Positions 19,801-28,000 of a stretch of 64,000 nucleotides of DNA are shown here, piece by piece. The notes under the pieces were generated by a model. The model saw nothing but the letters and a program-made list of their open reading frames with translations. It ran no database searches and was not told the origin of the DNA. The position numbers were made by a program, and so were the translations under genes. The stretch's first letter is position 1. Every line of letters starts with the position of its first letter. This DNA is from Bacteroides sp. Lineage in GTDB: Bacteria > Bacteroidota > Bacteroidia > Bacteroidales > Bacteroidaceae. The stretch is from assembly GCA_015060765.1 (NCBI GenBank), contig SUXW01000001.1:124001-188000 (forward strand), given 5' to 3'.

Positions 19801-20264
19801 ATGAATATGCTTACGAAAGTATGGGTGCTATACCTGCAACTGAAGTAACTACAACTAAAGAGGAGCAAACCAATTGGGGCTGGTGGAAGAATGTTGACTT
19901 CACAAGTGACCCATCTGCAACCCGTTGGAGCCACTTCATTAACGATACCCGTTATGCCAACGATGGCTTGGGTGCTTACGAAGGTGGCCTCACTTATTGG
20001 ACGGGCGTATGGCGTCCTACCGAAAACAGTATCATGCGACACAATACGGGTGGGTTCAACGCTCCGAGTCGTGAAGCTATCTATTATCGTATCCATAAAT
20101 TGGCATACGGTGACAGTTGGCAATACGATTACGAAGAGTTTGTGAAGTATGATGCCATCAACCGCAAGGCGGCAGCTTCGTCTTACAATCCTTACAGACA
20201 AACCAACTACAAACCGCTTCATGCACCTGTTGTAATCCGTAAATCTTGGAAAGATGCCCAATAA
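16839..20264 (+). CDS. Surface lipoprotein: fimbrillin-like, BspA-type LRR and M64 peptidase domains
   Basis: A lipoprotein of 1141 residues. The signal peptide ends in a lipobox at about Cys20 (LASSC), followed by SQDE, compatible with export to the cell surface. Residues about 35-300 resemble fimbrillin/Mfa-like domains. About 320-790 carry BspA-type leucine-rich repeats (for example VKKLVVPENVKTIRSGAI). About 805-1141 match the IgA peptidase M64 family, with HEAGGHGFAKLADEY at 976-990 giving metal ligands His976 and His981 and a downstream Asp-Glu. The C-terminal tail is PLHAPVVIRKSWKDAQ. Its last several hundred bases are nearly identical to the gene at 20925. It probably binds and cleaves an extracellular protein or glycoprotein; the substrate is unknown. 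Confidence 0.88.
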   Translation: MRNTFALIIALLAVLASSCSQDELLEKRRLSYIDDTEFFASFDTDSILSRTYIEEDAETSKLYLRWTKADEITIFRGNTLNQRYQYKGETGDNSAGFRQIASDDFVSYNDLDNPTNYAVYPYNENTRITEKGVLNVALPANQKYAEKSFGLGANTMVAVTQHTGDVNLLFKNVCGYFKFKFYGEDLTIRSVTLQGNNEENLAGNANVTSGYGSLPAMTMVSDTTKTLTLDCGEAGIKVGSTKETATEFWFVVPPTQFTKGFTITVTDTDGGKFTKTTEKVFEIKRNIVKPISAIEVETVPDYSAMTVPDDEIWYIPTTKEGIKTNLDTSLKCNVNIVSHTYNNGKAIIKFDGPLLEIGSNNGGSYLAEGYVKELYLPNCVERIEYRALFGGWLKFDEYINYNNEDPVRRSITEFKVPDNLKEVDTNLFKESRITKLIGKNVSADGRSLVVDGELIGLAAWGLEEYSVPENVSTINGGIMEYSTVKKLVVPENVKTIRSGAINYCPYLKELYLPDELYIDEGGIDNCPALEELHLPSNLTLARGYHFLYCDNIKNIYGENKYVTADNKCIIYPNYAYGLDYILMAAKNGLEEYSIPEGIGGLESYSFSNATSLRKLYFPASLNRIGGDAFDGTYNVEEISGPNVRDDKRSLVVDGNLLYVAGGGLTTYTTPTDVTSIRTRSLSDMQELKELVITDNVERFSDSYPYLFNHCPKLETITISANIQHLGYDPFDCDETDTPSLKTVYCRAYIPPKIKWNSFSVNTDFEDLTIYVPQETLSLYESSEDWVRLREYIKGYNYTDLPEPDYYISTDYSQDGKVTTLQTATKGNGIDIVLMGDGYSDRQIADGTYDNTMNTAMEKFFSEEPYKNYRDHFNVYSVKAVSATEGYECNNTAFSGYFGSGTRVGGDDKRVFTYAQKAIDEERMDEALIVVMMNSTRYAGTCYMYHPSVTEGYGNGVSVSYFPVGEDENALAQVLHHEAGGHGFAKLADEYAYESMGAIPATEVTTTKEEQTNWGWWKNVDFTSDPSATRWSHFINDTRYANDGLGAYEGGLTYWTGVWRPTENSIMRHNTGGFNAPSREAIYYRIHKLAYGDSWQYDYEEFVKYDAINRKAAASSYNPYRQTNYKPLHAPVVIRKSWKDAQ

Positions 20265-20338
20265 GGAACTCTATATTTATTAAATAATCGGCGGCAGTTT
20301 TTTATACTGTCGCCGATTATTTTTACTGTTTGCCACTT
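20265..20338 (+). pseudogene. Decayed remnant of the small tail-mimic lipoprotein gene
   Basis: The bases after the first M64 stop align with the start of the small lipoprotein gene found after the second M64 gene (24574 onward). The order is TATATT, then ATCGGCG.CAG, a T run, CTGTCG.CG, and TTTGCCACTT. Here small insertions and a stop soon after the ATG at 20254 destroy the frame, and similarity ends near 20338. It fits loss of the small gene after duplication of the M64 unit, with the hairpin kept as a terminator. Confidence 0.5.
20283..20325 (+). terminator. Terminator of the first M64 lipoprotein gene
   Basis: 20283-20298 pairs with 20306-20321 as a 16-bp stem with one G-T pair and a 7-base loop. 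A T-rich tail follows. It starts 18 bases after the stop codon. The same hairpin sequence exists inside the signal-peptide codons of the small lipoprotein gene at 24603-24638. Confidence 0.8.
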
Positions 20339-20363
20339 AAGCAGTCTATATTGCAAAATTTGT

Positions 20364-20645
20364 TCAGTGAACTCTACGATAGCATCGATATTCTTCTTTA
20401 TTGGTGTGTGAAATGCTGCTAATAAAAGAAAGCGCAATCGGATCTAATGAACGTAGTTTCCGACATTCATCTACAATCTTATCTAATCCGTAATACGAAA
20501 GAATAATTTGCCAATCATTTAAAGTCCCATATTCCAAAACACGCTGAATAATTTGTGACGGACAAGAATCCATATTTGCTTGTTCCATGTCAATGTCCCA
20601 AAACAATATCTTTGATAGGTTTGATATACACTCTCTTTCCGACAT
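20364..20645 (-). CDS. DUF6922-like protein, orphan antitoxin-like
   Basis: A 93-residue protein beginning MSERECISNLSKILFWDIDM. Features I associate with DUF6922 are an N-terminal LFWD, a central IIQRVLEYGTLNDWQIILSY, and a C-terminal segment ending with EEYRCY. Such proteins often precede an AbiEii-type nucleotidyltransferase toxin gene, but here no toxin gene follows. Immediately downstream on its strand is the 3' end of the opposite-strand M64 gene. It lies between the two duplicated M64 units and has TATATTTG boxes upstream. Function is unknown; it may be a leftover of a toxin-antitoxin pair. Confidence 0.65.
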   Translation of the reverse strand: MSERECISNLSKILFWDIDMEQANMDSCPSQIIQRVLEYGTLNDWQIILSYYGLDKIVDECRKLRSLDPIALSFISSISHTNKEEYRCYRRVH

Positions 20646-20661
20646 AAAATAATATTTTGTG

Positions 20662-20669
20662 CAAATATA
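20662..20669 (-). promoter_or_regulatory. Possible -7 box for the DUF6922-like gene
   Basis: The minus strand reads TATATTTG at 20662-20669 and again at 20677-20684, both fitting TAnnTTTG, within 40 bases of the start codon. No convincing -33 box was seen. Confidence 0.4.
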
Positions 20670-20843
20670 CTATTTTCAAATATAAATGAAGTGTATTTAT
20701 TGTAATTTTCTGATAGCTTACAATCTGTAAGGCAACTCTTACTGTAGCAGCTAGTAGACACTAAAATAAGATACTGTAAAATCCAATGGAATCAAGGCTC
20801 TGCTCTTTAATTTACGGGGCCGTTTTTATTTGAAAGTTTTTTC

Positions 20844-20875
20844 TTTGGATTAATAAAATCTTTTGCATACATTTG
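20844..20875 (+). promoter_or_regulatory. Promoter of the second M64 lipoprotein gene (duplicated)
   Basis: TTTG (20844-20847) and TACATTTG (20868-20875) are 20 bases apart. The segment is a near copy of 16340-16408. Here the gene starts about 50 bases downstream (20925), with no structured leader and no small peptide gene in between. Confidence 0.75.
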
Positions 20876-20924
20876 TAAAATACTCATTATGAGCATAAAT
20901 ATTCAGAACCAAAAATCTACAAAT

Positions 20925-23900
20925 ATGAAAAAGTACTTCTATCAATGGCTGTTTTTATGTACTATGACATTCATTGCAGCCTGTTCGGACGGCGGTGAAG
21001 AAATAGATAATCCGCAGACTCCATCTGTACCCGAACAACCGACTATCACTTTAGGCGGCAGTTCTTCATCCGACTTTCCGACCGACGGTGGAAGCAATAC
21101 TCTCTCGTTTACCGCATCAACGGATTGGACGGCCGAGGTTATTAACTCGCGTGCCGATGCCTGGTGTTCGGTTTCACCTACAAACGGCAAGGCCGGTAAT
21201 GCCCAAATAACGATTACCACTACTGCCAATGATACGCCCGACAGCCGTTCGGCTTCCGTTATTCTGAAAGCGGGAACTACCCAAAAGACGATTACGGTTT
21301 CGCAGAAACAAAAAGATGCATTGACCGTGACTTCCGACAAGTTTGAAGTATCTGCTGAGGGGGGCGAAATAAAGATAGAAGTAAAAGCTAATATCGATTT
21401 TGAATATAGCATCGCATACGAAGGATCGGCCAAGGACTGGATTACTTCCGGAGGAGCGCGTGCACTGAAAACGTCGACCTTGACATTCAAGGTGGCAGCC
21501 AACGAAGAAGTGGAAAAGCGCGAAGCAACCGTAACTATCAAGAGCGGAAGCTTCAAAGAAGAGGTAAAGGTATATCAAGCTGGAACCACGCCTTCCATTA
21601 CTCTTACCAAGAATGAATTTGTGGTAGCTTCTGCAGGCGAATCGATTGCCGTAGAAGTGAAGAGCAATGTGGACGTAACCGTTGAATTGCCTACTGATGT
21701 AGATTGGATAAGCGAAAACCAATCGCGTGCCATGTCGACCAATACCTATCATTTCACCATTGCTGAGAGCCAGGAATACGACCAACGTACCGCCGAAATC
21801 AAGTTTACAAACAAGGCCAACAACCTTTCGGAAACGGTAAAGGTGGTGCAGGTACAAAAGGATGCTATTGTGGTGGCTAAGAATGAATATGAGTTCACGG
21901 CCGAAGGCGGGGAACTGGATTTTGAAATACTGACCAATGTAGATGTAACGGTTAGCATACCCGACAGCATCAGCAATTGGGTGAAGCAAGTAAAGAGTCG
22001 TGCCTTGGTCAGCCAGATACTTCATTTTGATATCTCACCTTGTGATTTGAGCGAAAGCCGTAGCGGTACCATTACACTTTCGGGTGGTAATGCTGTACAG
22101 AAGATTTTGATTAAGCAAGATGGATTAAAAGAAATATTGGAAGCGGAACGAAATGCACTGATTGCCATTTACAAAGCTTTGGATGGTGATAATTGGGCTA
22201 ATAATACTAATTGGTGTTCGGATAAGCCTGTATCAGAATGGGAAGGTGTTGAATGTGAGAATCATTTTGTAGTTCATCTTAATCTCACAAGATTATCCAC
22301 ATCAATGAATGGAAATATACCTCCTGAAATAGGCAACTTATCTCATCTCAAATATCTCTCTGTGTCTTTGAATACCAATGATGATTTACCAAAAGAGATA
22401 GGGAAACTTAAAGACCTGGAACAAATATATCTTTGGCTGCATAGCGATAATGTAAAAAGAGGCATCCCCACCTGTCTCTATGATTGTAAGAATCTGCAAG
22501 TACTTCATCTTGAAGGAGAATGTATTGGCGGTACTATTTCTTCACAAATAGGCCAATTGCAGAAGCTTCGTTCATTGAGTATAACGCCTAACATATCTGG
22601 ACCTCTTCCTGATGAGATAGGCAATTTGTTGAATTTGGAGGATTTGTCAATTCGTGGACTAAAAGAACTTGGAGAGATACCTCATTCTATTGGTAATTTG
22701 AAAAAATTAAGAAATCTCTCTTTAGGACATATGAGCGGAGATATTCCCAAAGAGATTGGACAACTATCCCAATTAGAGACACTATTGTTTTACAGTGAAT
22801 ACCCTATAACGTCTATTCCAGATGAAATATACAATCTAAAATCACTTAAACAACTTGAGTTGAGTTTTACTCAATTCCCATATACTATTCCTGAAGCAAT
22901 AGGTAATTTGACAGAACTGGAAAATCTTTGTATCAACTATGATTTGACAGGAACTATTCCTGAAGCAATAGGTAATTTAACAAAATTAAAATACATGACT
23001 TTAGCTAACCCTTATCCTCAAGGGGGAGAATCGTTGAGCGGAAATATTCCAGAGTCATTGCAAAAAATGAAGTATTGGCCTTATTTCTGGGCAGATGTAA
23101 TTTCGGGGCATCCATATTTGAATACGACAAATTTATATTTGCCGGCATTACAGATTCAAGCAGAAGACATCAACGGAAATAAGATAGATACCAATAATAT
23201 TTATTCAAATAATAAACTTACAATTGTATATTCATGGGATGATATATGTCCTTCTATTATAGACTTACATCCAATTCTAAAAGAATTATATAGTAAATAT
23301 GCCCAAAAAGGGTTTGAAATTATTGGTTATAATGGGGGCTATCATGAAGACCAGATTAAGGAACTTGCAAACAGCTACAATCTTCCTTGGCGAAATTTTA
23401 GTGCTTCACGTTATCCTTTTGAAAACGGTCAAATTATGGCACCGGGATTCATTACAGGTTTAGCTATCGTAGTCGATTCCTCTGGGAAAATTGTATATGA
23501 AACTATGACAGGTGATTATAATGGATTGAAAAAATATGTAGAAAAAATCTTCAATCAAGATGTAGAATTATACGAATCCACTGACTACTCCCAAGACGGA
23601 AAGGTAACCACCCTGCAAACTGCAACGAAAGGAAACGGAATTGATGTAGTTATAATGGGAGACGCATATAGTGACAGACAGATTACTGATGGTACATATA
23701 AAAAAGATATGGAATATGTCTATGATAATCTGTTTACAGAAGAACCTTATAAATCATTAAAAGACATGTTTAATGTCTACTATGTAAATATCGTTTCTAA
23801 AAATGAGGGGTACGGAACATATAATGAAACGGCATTATCTAGTTTCTTCGGTGATGGAACACTTGTTGGAGGTAATGACAATGCCGTATTTACTTATGCA

Positions 23901-24584
23901 CAGAAAGCTATCAGTGCCGAACGGATGGACGAAGCATTGTTAATCGTGGCGATGAACTCCAACAATTATGCCGGAACTTGCTATATGTACTATCCGTCGG
24001 TAACAGGAGGTTATGGTAATGGAATATCAGTTTCTTATTTCCCGAAAGGTGAGAATGCGGAGACTTTTGCACAACTCCTTCACCACGAAGCATTAGGCCA
24101 TGGTTTCTCCAAACTGGCCGATGAATATGCTTACGAAAGTATGGGAGCTATACCTGCAACTGAAGTAACTACAACCAAAGAACAGCAGAACAATTGGGGC
24201 TGGTGGAAGAACGTAGATTTCACAAGTGCTCCATCTGCAACCCGTTGGAGTCACTTTATCAACGATATCCGTTATGCTAATGATGGCTTGGGAGCCTACG
24301 AAGGTGGCCTTACTTATTGGACGGGCGTATGGCGTCCTACCGAAAACAGTATCATGCGATACAATACGGGTGGGTTCAACGCTCCGAGTCGTGAAGCTAT
24401 CTATTATCGTATCCATAAATTGGCATACGGTGACAGTTGGCAATACGATTACGAAGAGTTTGTGAAGTATGATGCCATCAACCGCAAGGCGGCAGCTTCG
24501 TCTTACAATCCTTACAGACAAACCAACTACAAACCGCTTCATGCTCCTGTTGTAATTCGTAAATCTTGGAAAGATGCCCAATAA
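20925..24584 (+). CDS. Surface lipoprotein: four BACON repeats, LRR, thioredoxin-like and M64 peptidase domains
   Basis: A lipoprotein of 1219 residues from the ATG at 20925, which gives a normal signal peptide and lipobox (IAACSDGGEE). An ATG 12 codons upstream is less likely. Domains: four BACON-like repeats at about 37-400, each with a strand pattern such as VSAEGGEIKIEV; a plant-type LRR region at about 405-740, opening with the LRR cap ALDGDNWANNTNW; a thioredoxin/TlpA-like fold at about 760-875 that keeps only one cysteine (SWDDICPS), so redox activity is unlikely; and an M64 peptidase domain at about 885-1219 with HEALGHGFSKLADEY (His1054, His1059). The tail is PLHAPVVIRKSWKDAQ. The 3' end matches the first M64 gene almost base for base. 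Confidence 0.88.
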   Translation: MKKYFYQWLFLCTMTFIAACSDGGEEIDNPQTPSVPEQPTITLGGSSSSDFPTDGGSNTLSFTASTDWTAEVINSRADAWCSVSPTNGKAGNAQITITTTANDTPDSRSASVILKAGTTQKTITVSQKQKDALTVTSDKFEVSAEGGEIKIEVKANIDFEYSIAYEGSAKDWITSGGARALKTSTLTFKVAANEEVEKREATVTIKSGSFKEEVKVYQAGTTPSITLTKNEFVVASAGESIAVEVKSNVDVTVELPTDVDWISENQSRAMSTNTYHFTIAESQEYDQRTAEIKFTNKANNLSETVKVVQVQKDAIVVAKNEYEFTAEGGELDFEILTNVDVTVSIPDSISNWVKQVKSRALVSQILHFDISPCDLSESRSGTITLSGGNAVQKILIKQDGLKEILEAERNALIAIYKALDGDNWANNTNWCSDKPVSEWEGVECENHFVVHLNLTRLSTSMNGNIPPEIGNLSHLKYLSVSLNTNDDLPKEIGKLKDLEQIYLWLHSDNVKRGIPTCLYDCKNLQVLHLEGECIGGTISSQIGQLQKLRSLSITPNISGPLPDEIGNLLNLEDLSIRGLKELGEIPHSIGNLKKLRNLSLGHMSGDIPKEIGQLSQLETLLFYSEYPITSIPDEIYNLKSLKQLELSFTQFPYTIPEAIGNLTELENLCINYDLTGTIPEAIGNLTKLKYMTLANPYPQGGESLSGNIPESLQKMKYWPYFWADVISGHPYLNTTNLYLPALQIQAEDINGNKIDTNNIYSNNKLTIVYSWDDICPSIIDLHPILKELYSKYAQKGFEIIGYNGGYHEDQIKELANSYNLPWRNFSASRYPFENGQIMAPGFITGLAIVVDSSGKIVYETMTGDYNGLKKYVEKIFNQDVELYESTDYSQDGKVTTLQTATKGNGIDVVIMGDAYSDRQITDGTYKKDMEYVYDNLFTEEPYKSLKDMFNVYYVNIVSKNEGYGTYNETALSSFFGDGTLVGGNDNAVFTYAQKAISAERMDEALLIVAMNSNNYAGTCYMYYPSVTGGYGNGISVSYFPKGENAETFAQLLHHEALGHGFSKLADEYAYESMGAIPATEVTTTKEQQNNWGWWKNVDFTSAPSATRWSHFINDIRYANDGLGAYEGGLTYWTGVWRPTENSIMRYNTGGFNAPSREAIYYRIHKLAYGDSWQYDYEEFVKYDAINRKAAASSYNPYRQTNYKPLHAPVVIRKSWKDAQ

Positions 24585-24774
24585 GAAAATGTATATTCGC
24601 TTAATATCGGCGACAGTTTTTATGCTGTCGTCGGTATTGTTTGCCACTTGCTCTACCAGCAAAAGTGGCGTGGAGAAAAAGACTCCTGAACCGACTTCTA
24701 CGGATAGTGTGAAAGAATTTGTCCCCTTGCATCCTCCGGTAGTCATCCCTCACTCGTGGAAAGATGCGAAGTGA
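24574..24774 (+). CDS. Small lipoprotein repeating the C-terminal tail of the M64 proteins
   Basis: A frame of 66 residues, or 61 if started at the second ATG (24589, four bases after the M64 stop). The signal peptide is ISATVFMLSSVLFATC, with the lipobox cysteine near residue 26. The linker (STSKSGVEKKTPEPTSTDSV) is flexible, and the C-terminus is PLHPPVVIPHSWKDAK. That tail matches the last 16 residues of both M64 lipoproteins at 12 positions, yet 8 of the 12 shared residues use a different codon, so the peptide itself seems to be conserved. The gene overlaps the M64 gene and is probably translationally coupled. Its function is unknown; a tether, chaperone or inhibitor that imitates the peptidase tail is inference. 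Confidence 0.7.
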   Translation: MPNKKMYIRLISATVFMLSSVLFATCSTSKSGVEKKTPEPTSTDSVKEFVPLHPPVVIPHSWKDAK

Positions 24775-24841
24775 ATCTGATGGAGTTTCAGCATTTATGA
24801 ATAGAAAATGAGTATGAACGAAAGAAAAAAGTGAGAAAAAA

Positions 24842-24872
24842 TTTGTAGTATACAAAAAACGACGTATCTTTG
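24842..24872 (+). promoter_or_regulatory. Promoter of the tRNA-Gln gene
   Basis: TTTG (24842-24845) and TATCTTTG (24865-24872) are 19 bases apart, a perfect Bacteroidetes promoter. The tRNA starts 37 bases after the -7 box. Confidence 0.75.
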
Positions 24873-24909
24873 CAGCGTCAAAAATCGGAGCGGCGCTCTG
24901 ATGAAAGTT

Positions 24910-24980
24910 TGGACTATGGTGTAATGGTAACACAACAGATTCTGGTCCTGTTTTTCCAGGTTCGAGTCCTGGTAGTCCAA
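24910..24980 (+). tRNA. tRNA-Gln (anticodon CTG)
   Basis: A 71-base cloverleaf. The acceptor arm TGGACTA pairs with TAGTCCA, the D-stem GTGT with ACAC, and the anticodon loop TTCTGGT carries CTG. The T-arm is CCAGG-TTCGAGT-CCTGG. U1-A72 is typical of tRNA-Gln. The last pair of the anticodon stem is an A-C mismatch. The 3' CCA is not encoded. A promoter precedes it and a strong terminator follows. Confidence 0.92.
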
Positions 24981-24981
24981 C

Positions 24982-25016
24982 AAAAAAGGAAGTTCTTACG
25001 AGAACTTCCTTTTTTT
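24982..25016. terminator. Bidirectional terminator between tRNA-Gln and the GH2 gene
   Basis: GGAAGTTCT (24988-24996) and AGAACTTCC (25001-25009) form a 9-bp stem with a 4-base loop. An A run precedes it and a T run follows, so it works on both strands for the convergent tRNA and GH2 genes. Confidence 0.88.
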
Positions 25017-25023
25017 GTTATTA

Positions 25024-28000
25024 TCATTCGTTGACTGATGAGTCAATCATGTTGAATATTAATTTCTGCGCAACTAATCCGGCTGCCGACGGATTGATGA
25101 TGTTTCCGTAAATGTCCAATGTGGAGAATAGGACGGAACCTTTACCCATTGGAACAATTCCCATAGCTGTACCAATGGCCATCGGGTAGGTGTGGTAGGC
25201 TCCAACCAATAGTTCTTCACCGTTCATCACAATACCTTGGCGCTCTACACCGGTATGAATCAATGCTTGATAAGGCCAGTTCAATGCCGATCCGCTTGGC
25301 AGTTCCTTGAATATGGCGTGTGGCTTGTTGAACATGACTCCACCCAACCAATTGGTTCCCACAAAGAACTTGTCCTGGAAGGTGGCGTTACTGTTCGATG
25401 CAATGTATTCCGACCATTCGTCTGCACTTTGGATGATGAAAATCTTTGTACCGTCCTTTTGTGCGCGTTCCATCAGCTTTTGCGGACAAGGCATGTTTTC
25501 GTTAGGTACTGCCCAATCCAAACGGCAACGGGCATTGCTTCGAGGATGCTTGAACCGTATTTCGATGGTTGCCGGTTTGCCGGCTTCCAAGTATACTTTA
25601 CCGTCTCCTTCGGTGGTCTTTGCCATTTTGCAGATGGTCTTTCCGTTGACATCCAATTCAATCTGGCTACGGTTGTTGGATTGGGGCATCAAGGTATATT
25701 CACCGGTAGTCTGAGGTACAATCACTCCCTTCCATTTGATGCCGTATCCTTGTAGCATGTGTACGAAAGGAGAAGGGGTTGCTCCTTCGATGGCACTCAG
25801 GTTTACTACCTTGGATACTTCGCGGTAAACTTCTTTTTCGAATAGCATGTCTTCGTAATAGATACATTCCAATCCAGGCTTTCCATCGGCAGTAAACAAT
25901 GCTTCGGTAGGTACCATGGTCAGCTGTTCTTGTTTGGGCGGACGGGCTACGATGATCCAATCCATTTTTTCTGTCTGGTCGGAATAGGAAACGACTTCTT
26001 CCTGTGTCTTTCCTTTGAGGAAATTCTGCAAGGCAAATCCGTCTTCCCATACGGCACCTTTTCCTTTCAGTGGGTTGGATGACAAGTTTACGGCCAATAC
26101 ATCATCGTAACCTTCTGTTATCAACTCTTTTCCTTGATATAATTGAGCTTTTATGCGACAAGTTCCTCCGGCTTGGGGCATAGGAATGGAAATTCCTTTT
26201 ATAAGGGGCTCACCGTAGGTCTCACCGCCGCTTGCACGGACTTCGTATTTTTTGGACCAGGTTTTCTCACCGTCTGTATCAGAAATGCTGACAACCAATA
26301 ACAAGTTTCCTTTTACATCCTTTTCGTTGATGAGGTAGAAATCGGTTACAATGTCGGTACCCGTTGCTGCTATTTGCTGACGTGTCTTGACTGCTACATA
26401 AAGCGGTTGGTTGTATCGTGCAATGATGCTTGGATCCGATTTGGGGTATCTGAAACAGTCGACAATACCCGAATAGTTCTCGGTCAGTTCGGATTCCCAA
26501 CCATTTACTACATAAGCATCGGTAAGGTTGTTCAAACGGGCCGATTCTATTTTTCTCCCTTGATGTTCGTAGGATACAGTTCCCATGGCAACGCATAAAT
26601 CGTCGACCGTTGGATAAACGTTCCGTAAGTTCTTGTTGTCAAGGTATTGCTCAAATTCCTTATACCAACGGATGAACTCCTTGCTGTCCCATCCTAAATA
26701 AGTGCGTTTCTTCAAATCCTCCATATTCTTTTCCAGTCGGGGAGGGGATGATAAAGCTCCTTCTTCGCCGAAGAATACAATTTCTTTTTGATTGCTCGTG
26801 TTGTTGTAATAGTCATCCGGTCCCTTGTATAACCCTTCGTTCCAAACGGCCGGACCGCCTGCACGGTGATAGTCGTACCAACCGTTCCAATAGATGGCAG
26901 AATCGTATGGGCGCATGTGGATTTTGGACTGGTCATCTATATAGTCTCCTTTAGCCCAAGCGGAAGTACGTAGAACTACTCTGGAAGGGTCCAATTGGTG
27001 CATGGCTTTCATGGCTTCCATTTCCAATTCCAATTTTTGAGGAGCGGCATCGCCCGATTCGTTCATTAAATTATAGATGACAAGCGATGGATGGCTTCGA
27101 TCTCTTTTTACCATGCGAAGAACTTTTTCGTGAAGGACTGCATTCAAGAAAGGCTCTTTTACGTTGAGTCGGAAACCACCGGGCTCTTCGAAATATAACA
27201 ATCCCAACTCATCGGCATAATCCAATACATCTTCATGTCCGATGAAACGATGGAAATTCAGCATGTTCAGTCCTAATTCCTTGGCTATCTCGATCTGTCT
27301 TTTGGCCAATTCCTTTGTGGGGAATATACCATTGACTGGCCAGAAACTCCAACTGATGGCTGAGCGGAGAACGATTCGTTTGCCATTTAATCGGAATACG
27401 GCATCGTTGCCGATTCCTGAAGCTTCGAACCAACGGAAACCAAAGCGTTGTTCCGATTGGTCGAATGTCTTTTTCCCTTTCCCTAAAGTAGCCTGACAAA
27501 TGTATAGATTGGGGGTTTCCACACTCCATAATTGGGCATTATCGGCTATGATGGGGACGGACAATTCATTATCTCCCGGCTTGAGTGTCTTGTTTTTCAA
27601 TTTGTAGGTGCATAATATCTTTCCCGGCTTCTTCCATTCGTGTATGGTTAGGTAAACATCTCTCTTGATGGACTTGGATGAAGCGTTGTGGACGAGGATG
27701 TTGGCATTTACTTTTTTAATTTCAGGAGTATTTTGCATGTATATATCGGCTACATGTACCTCTGGAAGAATCTTTAAGGATACTTCTCCGGTCACTCCAC
27801 CGAAACCATGTCCGGGAGGGAGCATTTTGCCTTTCCATGGAATGGTCCGTGAATCTCGCCAGTCGTGATTTCCTCCAGCATCAGTGATGCGGACTGCAAG
27901 TTCGCAGGTCTCTCCGGATTTTACGAATGGGGTAATGTCCGTTTCAAAGGCTACATTGTCTATTACTTGGCAATCGGCTAATTGGCGGTTGATGAATATT

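Noticed and set aside
19335-20261. A 308-codon frame antisense to the first M64 domain, and its counterpart at 24093-24746
   Set aside because: Both appear because the M64 coding DNA is duplicated. They overlap conserved catalytic codons and have no recognisable fold.
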